A DNA stretch of 42,265 bases from a virus, in the IMG/VR virus record IMGVR_UViG_3300048837_000193, positions 1 through 42,265 of that record. One strand, written 5' to 3'. The notes beneath the pieces were generated by a model. It made no database searches. It saw only the letters and a program-made list of their open reading frames with translations, and was not told the DNA's origin. Each line of letters starts with the position of its first letter. The stretch's first letter is position 1. Below are positions 30,591 to 38,129 of this stretch, piece after piece. The position numbers and the translations under genes are program-made.

Positions 30591-31660
30591 CACTTCTCTC
30601 CTTCTTCTTCGTCGGCCAACGCGGCCTCTTCACGGGCTCGCATGCTCCACGGAGGCAGCGAGACGCGGTTGATGCGATTCGGGTAGCCCGGCCACTCATT
30701 GGCCGCGAGGCAGCGTGCGAACCGGCGCACAGCTACGCCGTGGGCCTCCCTGGCGAGTTTCATGTCGGCTGTGTGAAACTCGTGGACGGCGACGAGGTAG
30801 GGCGGGGTCTTCTCGACCACGGCGAAGATCACGATCACCGTCCTTGCGAGGCCCAGCCGCTTCACCAGATACTCGTAGCCGGCTGCTTGGACGTCGTAGC
30901 CGAGATCCCCGGCGGCCCTGGCGAACGAGTCCTCGTCCGCGTCCTTGCCGGTCTTGAGGTCGGTCACGACCAGGCGACCTCCGGCACCCTCTGCGAGGTA
31001 GTCGACCTTCCCTCGCAGCCATGTCCCGGTCTCCTCATGCTGGGCGAACATCGCCCGCTCGGGTGCGCCGCCGGTGAGCCCGAGTCGGACGATCGGATGC
31101 TCACGGAGCGCTCTGGCCATCGCGTGGGCGGCCGGCACGTCTTTGGCCAGGATCGGTGCGGTGTCGCCGTCCGGATCGTGCTCGGCGAGGAACGCGGCCC
31201 CCGACTTGCTGTCCCACGATGCGCCGTCGAAGACGGCCAGCTCGGCGGTGTCGAGAGTGACCGCATGGGTCGCGCCGCCCAGGATCATGTCCGCGGTCGG
31301 GCGCTTCGGGTGATCGATGTGCCAGCGGTAGTGCGCCGGTGTGGACGGCGGCAGCAGCCGATATGCGCTCGACGCGCTCAGCGACTCGGCGCCGTAGGCG
31401 CGCAGTGGGTCGCGGTGGTAGATCGAGTCTGGCAGGTCATAGACACCGGCGACGGGATCAGTCTCCCCAATGGCAGGTGCAGTGGCCACCGCCGTGATCG
31501 CGGTGGCACTGGTAGGGTCCGGCCCCACCACCGTGGGCTTGCGGGCGACCATCGCCGCCACCTCGTCGGCGCGCTTTCGATCCCTGCAGATCCCGCACTC
31601 CTCGCCCGTGGCCACGAAGTGCCCACAGGACCGAAGCGACGGGGCGGGCTTTCGGCTCAT
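30590..31660 (-). CDS. PDDEXK (Cas4/RecE-like) exonuclease
   Basis: 356 residues from ATG 31660. A small N-terminal Cys motif (CGHFVATGEECGIC) precedes a PDDEXK nuclease: an N-terminal SLSASSAYRLLPPSTPAHYRW helix region, GGATHAVTLD, then KVDYLAEG and VTDLKTGKDADEDSFARAAGDLGYDVQAAGYEYL with the D...(D)xK and downstream QAAxY residues. This pattern is the PF12684-type phage exonuclease that resects DNA for annealing. It overlaps the ATPase genes on both sides. Confidence 0.85.
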   Translation of the reverse strand: MSRKPAPSLRSCGHFVATGEECGICRDRKRADEVAAMVARKPTVVGPDPTSATAITAVATAPAIGETDPVAGVYDLPDSIYHRDPLRAYGAESLSASSAYRLLPPSTPAHYRWHIDHPKRPTADMILGGATHAVTLDTAELAVFDGASWDSKSGAAFLAEHDPDGDTAPILAKDVPAAHAMARALREHPIVRLGLTGGAPERAMFAQHEETGTWLRGKVDYLAEGAGGRLVVTDLKTGKDADEDSFARAAGDLGYDVQAAGYEYLVKRLGLARTVIVIFAVVEKTPPYLVAVHEFHTADMKLAREAHGVAVRRFARCLAANEWPGYPNRINRVSLPPWSMRAREEAALADEEEGEK

Positions 31661-32901
31661 CGGGACACCACCGACCCGTCCTCGATCACGACCGCTGCCG
31701 GGTCGTCGCCGCCGTCGCCGACCACCTCCAGGAATACCTGCATGTCGTACTCCTCTGCGGCGGCACGGACCAGCGCCATCGAGTCGGAGTCGAGCAGCGA
31801 CCCATCCATGATGCGGATCACCCGCAGCGTCGGATTCAGCGCGCACGCCATGCCCAGCGAGACCCGGATCTGCTCCGCGGCCGAGGCCTGCGCGAAGGGC
31901 ACGCCACCGAAGGTCACCCCGGACTCGTCGAAGCCGAGGCCCTCGACGGGCATCTCCGCGGCGGCGATGGCCTTGGCCTTGGCGTTGTCGATCGCACTGA
32001 TCTGACGGCCGAGGTCGGTGTACTCCTCCTCCAGTGCCTGCTGCTGCTCGCGAGCCTGCGCGATCCGCTGATTCTCGCGGGCCGCAGCGTTGTGGTCCTC
32101 GACCTGGGCCAGTTCGCCCTCCAGTGCGCCCATGTCCTCTTGCGGTGGGAGGGCCGCAATCTCGGCCTGGGTCTCGGTGATGGCCTCGCTGTGGCCGGTG
32201 CTCTCAGCCTCCAGTGCCGTGATCTCGTCGCGCAGCGCGTCCAGTCGCCGATGGATGTGCGCGATTCGATCCTCGCGCTCGCGCACCTGGTGACGCAGCG
32301 CGCTCTCCTGCTGCCGGATTCGATTGGACTCCCTGAGTCGGTCGATGATGTCGCCGGACGACTTCTCGACCAGCGGCGCGCCCTTGTCGAGCTTCGGCAG
32401 ATCACCGAAGGCGTGCATCCGTCGGCCCGTGTCGAGCCGCACATCGTAGAGCCGCTGGCGCTCGGCATCCTGGGCGGCGAAGTCCAGCCCCAGTAGATCC
32501 AGCAGCGCGTCGCGCTGCTCGCGGGCCGACAGCCGGGTGAACGCCAGCGGGTCGAAGCTGAGCTTCCCGACCATCTGATCGAGCAGGGCCTGCGGCGACT
32601 TGTAGACCGCGCCGTCCGGAGCCTTGACGGTGAGCGTGGTCCTCCCGTGCTCATCCCACGTCCGGGTCACGATCAGATCACCGAGGTCCAGCTGCACCTC
32701 GGCGTGATCCTCACCCTCACGGATGGGCTTGGCGATGCCGCGGGAAGCAGCACCGCCACCGAGGGCGAGCCAGAGTGCATTCAGCAGCGACGACTTCCCG
32801 GCGCCGTTCTTGCCGGCGACGATCTGGACCGTGCCGGACGGCTCGATCTCGACGGCGCGGAGGCGCATCACATTGGATGCAGAGAGACGGATGATCTTCA
32901 T
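31657..32901 (-). CDS. SbcC/Rad50-like ABC ATPase (compact)
   Basis: 414 residues. Walker A AGKNGAGKSS (about 29-38), a coiled coil from about 175 to 310 with no CxxC zinc hook, an ABC signature-like ASAAEQIRVSLG, and a Walker B region LRVIRIMDGSLLDSD. It is a shortened relative of Rad50/SbcC. Encoded just before a PDDEXK exonuclease (in place of Mre11/SbcD) and a Sak4-like ATPase, it probably helps process DNA ends in phage recombination. Confidence 0.85.
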   Translation of the reverse strand: MKIIRLSASNVMRLRAVEIEPSGTVQIVAGKNGAGKSSLLNALWLALGGGAASRGIAKPIREGEDHAEVQLDLGDLIVTRTWDEHGRTTLTVKAPDGAVYKSPQALLDQMVGKLSFDPLAFTRLSAREQRDALLDLLGLDFAAQDAERQRLYDVRLDTGRRMHAFGDLPKLDKGAPLVEKSSGDIIDRLRESNRIRQQESALRHQVREREDRIAHIHRRLDALRDEITALEAESTGHSEAITETQAEIAALPPQEDMGALEGELAQVEDHNAAARENQRIAQAREQQQALEEEYTDLGRQISAIDNAKAKAIAAAEMPVEGLGFDESGVTFGGVPFAQASAAEQIRVSLGMACALNPTLRVIRIMDGSLLDSDSMALVRAAAEEYDMQVFLEVVGDGGDDPAAVVIEDGSVVSR

Positions 32902-33059
32902 GAGGTGGACTCCTTGCTCGGCTTGACCCCTAGTCGGGTCAGGGCTGAATCGACGTACTCGGTGATGCGCGTGGCGGCGGCGTGGTAGTAGCCGCGGTCA
33001 ATCCACTGGCCGATCCGGTACCGCTCGATGGCGCAGGTCAGCGCTGCCCAGAGGCTCAT
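32898..33059 (-). CDS. Hypothetical protein (53 aa)
   Basis: ATG at 33059 after GGAGGCGGAG and in an overlap with the TM-peptide gene stop; its stop overlaps the SbcC-like start. Amphipathic helices (ALTCAIERYRIGQWIDRGYYHAA). No family recognised. Confidence 0.6.
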   Translation of the reverse strand: MSLWAALTCAIERYRIGQWIDRGYYHAAATRITEYVDSALTRLGVKPSKESTS

Positions 33060-33166
33060 CTCCGCCTCCCGTCCAGGCCGTGCACGGCGATGCTCAGAGC
33101 GGCCAGGCCGGCCACGACGAGCGCCGCGGTGGCCAGCAGCGCGGGGATCAGGATTCGGAGGATCAT
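33056..33166 (-). CDS. Single-TM micropeptide (36 aa)
   Basis: ATG at 33166 to TGA 33056, overlapping genes on both sides by 4 bp. One hydrophobic helix fills residues 5-27, with a basic end (GLDGRRR). The overlaps and absence of other coding capacity support it. Function unknown. Confidence 0.55.
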   Translation of the reverse strand: MILRILIPALLATAALVVAGLAALSIAVHGLDGRRR

Positions 33167-33462
33167 GCGTCAGCCCGCCGATCTGCCTCGTAGTCATCGC
33201 GGCCACGCTGGATCGAGCGCTCAGGAGACGGCAGGCAGTGATCGACATGCCGCTGGATCTCATCCTCGGTCGGCGTGCGATCAGAGCACCGAGGACAGCG
33301 CCAGGCGCTTGGATCAGGGGTGACGGTCAGCGGCAGGCTCGGCAGCAGGGTGCAGCCGAGACGCTGAGCCACCAGAGACAGCTGGTCGGCGTCATCGAGT
33401 CGGCCAGCCTGGACTGCTTGGCGGATCTCGTCGGCCAGGATCGTGGTGAGCGTGGTGGTCAT
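33163..33462 (-). CDS. Hypothetical zinc-finger protein (99 aa)
   Basis: ATG at 33462, overlapping both neighbours. Helical N terminus (TTILADEIRQAVQAGRLDDAD) and a finger CPRCSDRTPTEDEIQRHVDHC (Cys2-His-His/Cys type). It may bind DNA. No known family. Confidence 0.6.
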   Translation of the reverse strand: MTTTLTTILADEIRQAVQAGRLDDADQLSLVAQRLGCTLLPSLPLTVTPDPSAWRCPRCSDRTPTEDEIQRHVDHCLPSPERSIQRGRDDYEADRRADA

Positions 33463-33803
33463 GCCGACACCGCCTCGACCTCGACCAGGGAGGCGGCGAA
33501 CTCGATCGCGGGAATGTCCCAGCCGGCGGGCAGCGGAGGCAGCCAGTAGGCCAGGCCCTCCAATATCGCGACCCCGCTCTCGCCATGCACCGAGGTCGAG
33601 TACCGCCACCCATACCGGTCGCCGACGCAGTCGATGATGCCGTGGTCGCCGACGGCATGCTCTGTCTCGATGGTCTGATCGGTGAGCGTGTAGTGGATTC
33701 GGGCGGTCACGGTCTCCGTAGCCCCGGTCTCGGGGTCGAGGACGGCCTCCACGCTGCGGCCTCTGATCCGCATCGCGGGCTTGATGGTGTCGGTGGTGGT
33801 CAT
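33459..33803 (-). CDS. Hypothetical protein (114 aa)
   Basis: ATG at 33803 after AGAGGAG. Beta-rich (SVEAVLDPETGATETVTARIHYT, YGWRYSTSVHGESGVAILEG) with a C-terminal helix. First gene after a 215-bp intergenic region with three hairpins. I do not recognise it. Confidence 0.6.
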   Translation of the reverse strand: MTTTDTIKPAMRIRGRSVEAVLDPETGATETVTARIHYTLTDQTIETEHAVGDHGIIDCVGDRYGWRYSTSVHGESGVAILEGLAYWLPPLPAGWDIPAIEFAASLVEVEAVSA

Positions 33804-33832
33804 GGCAATGGACTCCTCTGTGTCTGTTGGGT

Positions 33833-33865
33833 GGAGCCGCCCCGCCCCCCAGCAGGGGCGGCTCC
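33833..33865 (-). terminator. 11-bp stem-loop in the 33.8-34.0 kb gap
   Basis: ggagccgcccc (33833-33843) pairs perfectly with ggggcggctcc (33855-33865), loop 11 with CCCCCCAGC. It lies 30 bp upstream of the next start. Confidence 0.6.
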
Positions 33866-33911
33866 GGTGATGCCCGCCAGCCCATCCCTCCCAGGCGGCG
33901 GGGCGTTGTGG

Positions 33912-33969
33912 GCCAGTGGTGGCGGTGACCCTGGTGGGCCGTGGGGGAACAACTGCCGCCACCACTGGC
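33912..33969. repeat. 14-bp inverted repeat with a 30-base loop
   Basis: gccagtggtggcgg (33912-33925) and ccgccaccactggc (33956-33969) are perfect complements. This is noncoding on both strands. Could be a regulator-binding pair of half-sites or a structured RNA. Confidence 0.55.
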
Positions 33970-33979
33970 GGATGGTGTG

Positions 33980-34014
33980 GCTGCCCGGCGATGCCCCCCA
34001 GCGGGCCGGGCAGC
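33980..34014 (-). terminator. 10-bp stem-loop after the excisionase-like gene
   Basis: gctgcccggc (33980-33989) pairs with gccgggcagc (34005-34014), loop 15, just after the stop at 34019. Third hairpin in the 215-bp gap; probably reduces read-through from the regulatory genes. Confidence 0.55.
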
Positions 34015-34018
34015 CTGG

Positions 34019-34225
34019 TCATGGGCGCCGGTTGCGGCCGGCGGTGTGGGCGTCGATGTAGGCCTCCAGGTCGGAGAGCCGCACGCGCCAGCGACCGCGG
34101 ATCTTGGCGGCGATCAGGCGCTCGCGGCCTGTGGAGCCGATCGCGCGGCGGACTGTGCGCTCGTCGAAGCCGGTGGCCTCCACGACCTCGGCCAGGGTGA
34201 GCAGGCGGGGCGGATCGGCGGGCAT
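34019..34225 (-). CDS. Excisionase-like / MerR-type HTH protein (68 aa)
   Basis: ATG at 34225 (TGATG with the upstream stop). LLTLAEVVEATGFDERTVRRAIG, a short turn, then GRWRVRLSDLEAYI are the helix-turn-helix and wing of the HTH_17/excisionase family. With an integrase encoded nearby it is the best candidate for the recombination directionality factor, though it could be a transcription regulator. Confidence 0.75.
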   Translation of the reverse strand: MPADPPRLLTLAEVVEATGFDERTVRRAIGSTGRERLIAAKIRGRWRVRLSDLEAYIDAHTAGRNRRP

Positions 34226-35067
34226 CAGGCGGCCTTCGGTCCGGCGAGGGCGACTGGCTCGACTCGGCAGGCCGGCATGGAGAAGGACTTGACCCGCTTG
34301 CCAGTGCGCCACAGGTTCCAGGTCTTGAACAGGTAGTCGATGAACACCACGCGCTGGGCGTCGGAGAGCGACCGACTGCTGCGCGTCCGGGCGATGTGAT
34401 TGCGGGCCACCAGGATCGGCGACGACAGCGGCAGCCCGGCGCCGGTCAGCAGCGCCTCGAAGAACTCCTGCGCGGCGTCGGGGTCAATCTGGCTGAGCCG
34501 GTAGTGCGCGACCCCGTAGGCGGCGGTCGAGCCGTGGATGACCTGGGCGATGGAGCGGCCCATCCGGGCGCCCTCGTGGAACGCCTCGGCGTGGTCCTCG
34601 CAGTGGGCGCGGACGGTCGGCTTGGACGGGTTGGTGAGGCCGTCATAGATCAGGTCCAGCCGGGCCACCGCGGCGATCCCGTTGCCGTCCGCGATGCCCT
34701 TGATCTGGAGCTGGTTACCGACCGACCGGGTTCTGCCGATGTCGATGTAGTCGCGCGTCTCGGTCTCGACGCCGACGACCACCAGCCAATCCAGGGTGAC
34801 CCCGGCCTTGATCTGCGCGGTGAGTCGGTGCTGGCCGTCGATCAGCCACCCCTTGGCGTCGAACACCATCGGCTGCCCGGTGAATACCCACTTGCCCGCG
34901 GTCATGTCGGAGGCGTACTGGTCCACGGTGTGCTGCGACAGCGTGCGGTTGCCGTGGTTGCGGGCGATCCACTTCGCGGCCGTGGTCGGGGTGACCTTGA
35001 CGCGCTGGGTTGAGATCTGGCCGGCGAGGTCTCGCAGTCCGAGGTCGGGCAGGATAGAGTTCGTCAC
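34225..35067 (-). CDS. ParB-like (GQHR motif) DNA-binding protein
   Basis: 280 residues. The WLIDGQHRLTAQIKAG segment (about 73-90) is the ParB/sulfiredoxin nucleotide-binding motif, followed by strands VVVGVETETRDYIDIG. Proteins of this type occur in many actinophage early regions. No ParA is encoded, so a plasmid-partition role is unlikely; a regulatory or nuclease-related role is possible. Overlaps the next gene by 4 bp. Confidence 0.72.
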   Translation of the reverse strand: MTNSILPDLGLRDLAGQISTQRVKVTPTTAAKWIARNHGNRTLSQHTVDQYASDMTAGKWVFTGQPMVFDAKGWLIDGQHRLTAQIKAGVTLDWLVVVGVETETRDYIDIGRTRSVGNQLQIKGIADGNGIAAVARLDLIYDGLTNPSKPTVRAHCEDHAEAFHEGARMGRSIAQVIHGSTAAYGVAHYRLSQIDPDAAQEFFEALLTGAGLPLSSPILVARNHIARTRSSRSLSDAQRVVFIDYLFKTWNLWRTGKRVKSFSMPACRVEPVALAGPKAA

Positions 35068-35948
35068 GAGATATTCCTTTCGGGGAGCTTCGCCACCACG
35101 CCGGACAGGGCGTCGATGGCACGGATGAGGTCGCTGCGGTTCGCCGTGGCGACCTTTTCTGCGTTCGCCGTGAACCGGTCGTCCTCGGCGAGTCGGACGA
35201 TGGCCTGCACCTTGTCGGTGAGGGCGAGGGTGGCCGTGAGGAACTGCTCGGGCAGGGCCTTGCGACGGGGAATGGAGGGCTCGGGACGGGTGTACTGCTT
35301 CCCGTCGAGTCCGGTGACCTTTCGGGGTTCCGCGACGACGGGGGCTTCCCCTCCGCCCGTCGTCGCGGAAGTCAGGTGATGGGCCACGCTCGTCCTACTG
35401 AGGTCGCCATCGGCTCGGGCAGCCGCGAGGGCGTCCTCGAACTGCTCCTTGGTGGAGTCCGCGGCGATCTCCATGAACTCGACCTCGTCCATGTCGAGGA
35501 CCTCGCCGGTCGCCGGGTCGATGCGCTCGAACTCCGGGTCGTGGAGGTCGTAGACGGTCGGCCCGGGGTCAGGCTCAGGTGGGACATCGTGGGTCACCTC
35601 AGGTGTCCGGATTCGGACACCTGACAGATCATCATGGATCGTGCTCTTGGCCTCGCCAAGGATGCCCGCGATCCCGCGGACGCTGACGCCCTCGCCGGCG
35701 AGCAACTCGACATAGGGTCGGCGCTGGTCGCGTTCGAGTCGCATCGGCTGATCGCCTACGACGTCCGCCAGGTAGGCCGTCCACGATGGGAAGCCGAGGA
35801 CCTCCCAGGCTCGCCCGGTCCGGGCTTGCTCGACCAGCTCGCGGAGTCGATCCATGCCCTCGGCGACGGTGAGCACCTTCGCGCGGATGCGCTCGGTGAG
35901 TCGGCGGGCCTCGTGCTCGGTGAGCAGCTCGGGAGTCTGGACGGTCAT
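35064..35948 (-). CDS. ParB-like / HTH DNA-binding protein
   Basis: 294 residues. N-terminal helices (EARRLTERIRAKVLTVAEG, AWEVLGFPSWTAYLADVVG) and a central HTH (YVELLAGEGVSVRGIAGILGEAKSTIHDDLSGV) are the pattern of actinophage ParB-like or replication-regulator proteins. The second half is acidic, then a helical C terminus. It is the second gene of the leftward operon after Cro and overlaps it by 4 bp. Confidence 0.7.
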   Translation of the reverse strand: MTVQTPELLTEHEARRLTERIRAKVLTVAEGMDRLRELVEQARTGRAWEVLGFPSWTAYLADVVGDQPMRLERDQRRPYVELLAGEGVSVRGIAGILGEAKSTIHDDLSGVRIRTPEVTHDVPPEPDPGPTVYDLHDPEFERIDPATGEVLDMDEVEFMEIAADSTKEQFEDALAAARADGDLSRTSVAHHLTSATTGGGEAPVVAEPRKVTGLDGKQYTRPEPSIPRRKALPEQFLTATLALTDKVQAIVRLAEDDRFTANAEKVATANRSDLIRAIDALSGVVAKLPERNIS

Positions 35949-36169
35949 GCCGCATCCCGGAACTCAGGCGGCAGCAGGCTAGACGGAGAGACGCCGAGCG
36001 CGTCCGCGATCGACGCAACCTCGCCGGTCGTGAAGTCGCGGGTGCCCCGCAGCTTTCGGCGCAGCGTGGACGGTGCCATGCCCGCCTTCTCCGCCACCCA
36101 TGAAACGGAGCGCTCGGCGCGCTCCAGGGCCTCCGCGATCAGCGAGGCCGTGGTCTGGTTGGTGGTCAT
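35945..36169 (-). CDS. Cro-like XRE-family HTH regulator
   Basis: 74 residues, ATG at 36169. HTH: SVSWVAEKAGMAPSTLRRKLRG, then TTGEVASIADALGVSPSSLL, the XRE five-helix domain. First gene of the leftward early operon, divergent from the repressor; its TANNNT box ends 6 bases upstream so the transcript is probably leaderless. Whether it is Cro or a second repressor cannot be decided by sequence; orientation favours Cro. Confidence 0.8.
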   Translation of the reverse strand: MTTNQTTASLIAEALERAERSVSWVAEKAGMAPSTLRRKLRGTRDFTTGEVASIADALGVSPSSLLPPEFRDAA

Positions 36170-36198
36170 ACGGAGACCATAGACCACAAATGACCACC
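36161..36198. promoter_or_regulatory. Operator-like repeats at the cro promoter
   Basis: GACCAT at 36175-36180 and GACCAC at 36182-36187 and 36192-36197 are direct repeats. ggtggtcat (36161-36169) and atgaccacc (36190-36198) form a 9-bp inverted repeat 29 bp apart, about three helical turns. They overlap the -10, spacer and start codon, as operator sites should. Confidence 0.5.
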
Positions 36199-36204
36199 GC
36201 GCAA
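36176..36204 (-). promoter_or_regulatory. Leftward early promoter (cro), leaderless
   Basis: Minus strand TTGCGC (36204 to 36199), 17-base spacer, TATGGT (36181 to 36176), then six bases to ATG 36169. The start site would fall at or next to the A of ATG. Confidence 0.65.
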
Positions 36205-36234
36205 GCCATGCGGCACAAATAGTTGCCCAAACGT

Positions 36235-36265
36235 CTACCCTCGGTAGTCGTACGGCTGCTATCGT
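36235..36265 (+). promoter_or_regulatory. Repressor promoter region with TANNNT box
   Basis: TATCGT (36260-36265) ends six bases before ATG 36272, implying a leaderless repressor transcript. A dyad ctacc-ctc-ggtag (36235-36247) lies about where the -35 would be and may be an operator; no clear -35 hexamer. Confidence 0.55.
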
Positions 36266-36271
36266 GGGGTC

Positions 36272-36517
36272 ATGGGTGAATACGGAGACCTCTTCAACGC
36301 GGCCGTCGCGGCTGAACTGCGGGCGCAACGGGCACGTGCCCGCGTCACCTTCGACGACCTCGCGGCCGGCGCTGGGATCTCAAAGAGCGCGGCGCTGAAC
36401 TACCTCAACGGCAAGCGCGACATCCCCATGCCGATCTTCGCCGAGATTTGCCGGACTCTCGGCGTCACCCGCCGGGCGATCTTCGACGCCGCCGAGCGCT
36501 CGATCCAGGAACGCTGA
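36272..36517 (+). CDS. Immunity repressor, XRE-family HTH (probable)
   Basis: 81 residues, plus strand, divergent from the Cro-like gene. HTH: VTFDDLAAGAGISKSAALNYLNGKRDIPMPIFAEICRTLGVTRRAIF. It has only a DNA-binding domain and no peptidase or large dimer domain. The divergent arrangement next to an integrase makes it the likely repressor that keeps lysogeny and gives immunity. It would turn down the leftward early promoter. Confidence 0.8.
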   Translation: MGEYGDLFNAAVAAELRAQRARARVTFDDLAAGAGISKSAALNYLNGKRDIPMPIFAEICRTLGVTRRAIFDAAERSIQER

Positions 36518-36670
36518 CGGGCTCATCCCGCACGCCCTGGCCAACTCCGCGAACTCCCCCACAGTCACAGCATCCTGCATTTTGTCTCGGCCTCCCGATA
36601 AGCCCGGCATCGTCGCCGGTGAGACGAGGGTGGAGGCTGACGCCGACAGTCTCGACCACGGATCGAGGGT
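36518..36670. other. 153-bp convergent gap between repressor and integrase
   Basis: No intact gene. On the minus strand 36515-36580 encodes a stretch (VTVGEFAELARACGMSPSAF) that resembles the last helices of an XRE domain, possibly a remnant. No strong terminator hairpin is seen. Confidence 0.4.
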
Positions 36671-37882
36671 CTACCCGCCCCGCCGTATCCGCCTGATCTT
36701 CATCGCGCGCCTGCCCTCGGTCGGCGCGTCGAGCATGCCCAGCCGCTCGACCACTCCGGCCATGTGCGCGCTGGCCACCTCCTGGTAGCGCATCGCCATC
36801 GCCGGGGTGGTGTGGCCGGCCATCGCCTGTAGCTCGCGGATCGTGGCTCCCGCGGTCGCTGCGTAGGTGAGCCCGGTGTGCCGCAGGTCGTGGAACCGGA
36901 AGCTGGGGTGCCCGATCTTGCGACGGGCGCGGTCCCAGGCCCGCCACCACGTCCCGTCGTGGATGTGTCCGCCGTCGGTGGCTGAGACCAGCAGTCCGTC
37001 AGGGCCTGGCCGGGCGTGGTCGTCGAGATGTGCGCGCAGGCGGGCGACCATCGGCGCCGACAGCAGGATCGTCCGCATCCCCGCGTCGGTCTTGGTCTTG
37101 GTGGTCTGGAGTTTGCCCTCGGCCCTGACGACGGCCTGCCGGACGCGGATCACGGGCGGGGTCGCGTCGAGCAGCACGTCGCGGCGCCGCAGCTCGCGGA
37201 CCTCGCCGGACCGCAGCGCGCACCACGCGCCGAGATGGACGCCGATGGCCCACTGCTCGGGCATCGCGCGGGCAGCGGCATTGATCTCGGCCGGGGTCAG
37301 CGGCTCGATGGACCGCTCGGCACCGGTGCCGCCCGCGCCCTTGATGTGGCACGGATTGGCCGCGATCACGCCGTCGTCCACCGCGAAATTGAGCATCGCA
37401 CGCAGAGACTGGTAGGCCAGGTCGCAGGCCCGCTCGTGGTCGTGGTCGAGCTTGTGCCACCACGCCCGGATCTTCTTGTCGGTGAGGTCGGCCACCTTGA
37501 TGTCGCCGAGGGCGGGCGAGCCGTCGAAGTCGAGCACCCTCATCCTCATTGCCTGCCGGTACTTCTCCGCGGTCGTGGCGGTGATGTCGCGGGTGGCGCG
37601 CTTGGTCGCGATCCAGTGGTCGGCGTACTCCCGCACGGTGCGCTTGTCGCGGACGGCCTTCGGTGCAGCCTCGGCGCGGACCTTCGGCGGCTTCCACGCC
37701 TCGACTCCGACGAGGGCGAGGTAGCGGCGCTCGTCTCGCAGCCAGCCCTCGGCGTCCTCGCGGCGGTCGTAGGTCAGCGGCGAGGAGTGCCGGTCGCCGT
37801 CCGGGCCGAGATAGCTGGCCCCGTAGCGGCCGGACCGCCACCGCCTGATCTTGCCGAAGTCCCGCCGATCCTGGTCTGCCAT
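36671..37882 (-). CDS. int: Tyrosine recombinase integrase
   Basis: 403 residues from ATG 37882 (RBS GGGGGAGGG; an upstream in-frame GTG at 37912 is less likely). N-terminal arm-type DNA-binding domain (RRWRSGRYGASYLGPDG), SAM-like core domain (TVREYADHWIATKR onwards), and catalytic domain with Arg in CALRSGEVRELRRRDV, HxxR in HDLRHTGL, His/Trp position in AGHTTPAMAM and nucleophile Tyr in MRYQE. Active sites complete. attP lies right upstream (37911-38129), the standard position. Confidence 0.95.
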   Translation of the reverse strand: MADQDRRDFGKIRRWRSGRYGASYLGPDGDRHSSPLTYDRREDAEGWLRDERRYLALVGVEAWKPPKVRAEAAPKAVRDKRTVREYADHWIATKRATRDITATTAEKYRQAMRMRVLDFDGSPALGDIKVADLTDKKIRAWWHKLDHDHERACDLAYQSLRAMLNFAVDDGVIAANPCHIKGAGGTGAERSIEPLTPAEINAAARAMPEQWAIGVHLGAWCALRSGEVRELRRRDVLLDATPPVIRVRQAVVRAEGKLQTTKTKTDAGMRTILLSAPMVARLRAHLDDHARPGPDGLLVSATDGGHIHDGTWWRAWDRARRKIGHPSFRFHDLRHTGLTYAATAGATIRELQAMAGHTTPAMAMRYQEVASAHMAGVVERLGMLDAPTEGRRAMKIRRIRRGG

Positions 37883-37910
37883 GCCACCCTCCCCCGATTT
37901 TGCACCCCCC

Positions 37911-38129
37911 ATGCACCCCTAGCGGTGCATATTGGAGTCCGATTCTGCCCGGTTCCGCCCGACCCTCCGACCGGTGTATGCCCTAGTCAGTGAGCGGTAA
38001 ATGCCTAGTGGGAGCGAGTTTACACCCGCCCGGTGGAGGGAGATTCAAGTCCTCTCTCGGACACCGTATTATGCCTAGCCAGAGGCAAGTCTCGGGCAAG
38101 TCGGCGGACCTGCACCCCTAATGCACCCC
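37911..38129. other. attP region: tRNA-like core with arm-type repeats
   Basis: Core: ttcaagtcctctctcggac at 38044-38062 followed by accg has the layout of a tRNA T loop, T stem 3' strand, acceptor 3' strand and ACC end. Around it are repeats of atgcc(c)tag at 37978-37986, 38001-38008 and 38071-38078; tgcaccccta at 37912-37921 and 38111-38120, with partial copies at 37901 and 38122; and a dyad at 37911-37930. These resemble integrase arm sites. Core target should be the 3' end of a host tRNA whose acceptor starts GTCCGAG. Confidence 0.72.

Noticed and set aside
36380-36610. Complete 76-aa minus-strand regulator opposite the repressor
   Set aside because: Only about 25 residues resemble an XRE domain; the rest is antisense to the repressor, and the recognition helices are missing. 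Kept as a possible remnant only.
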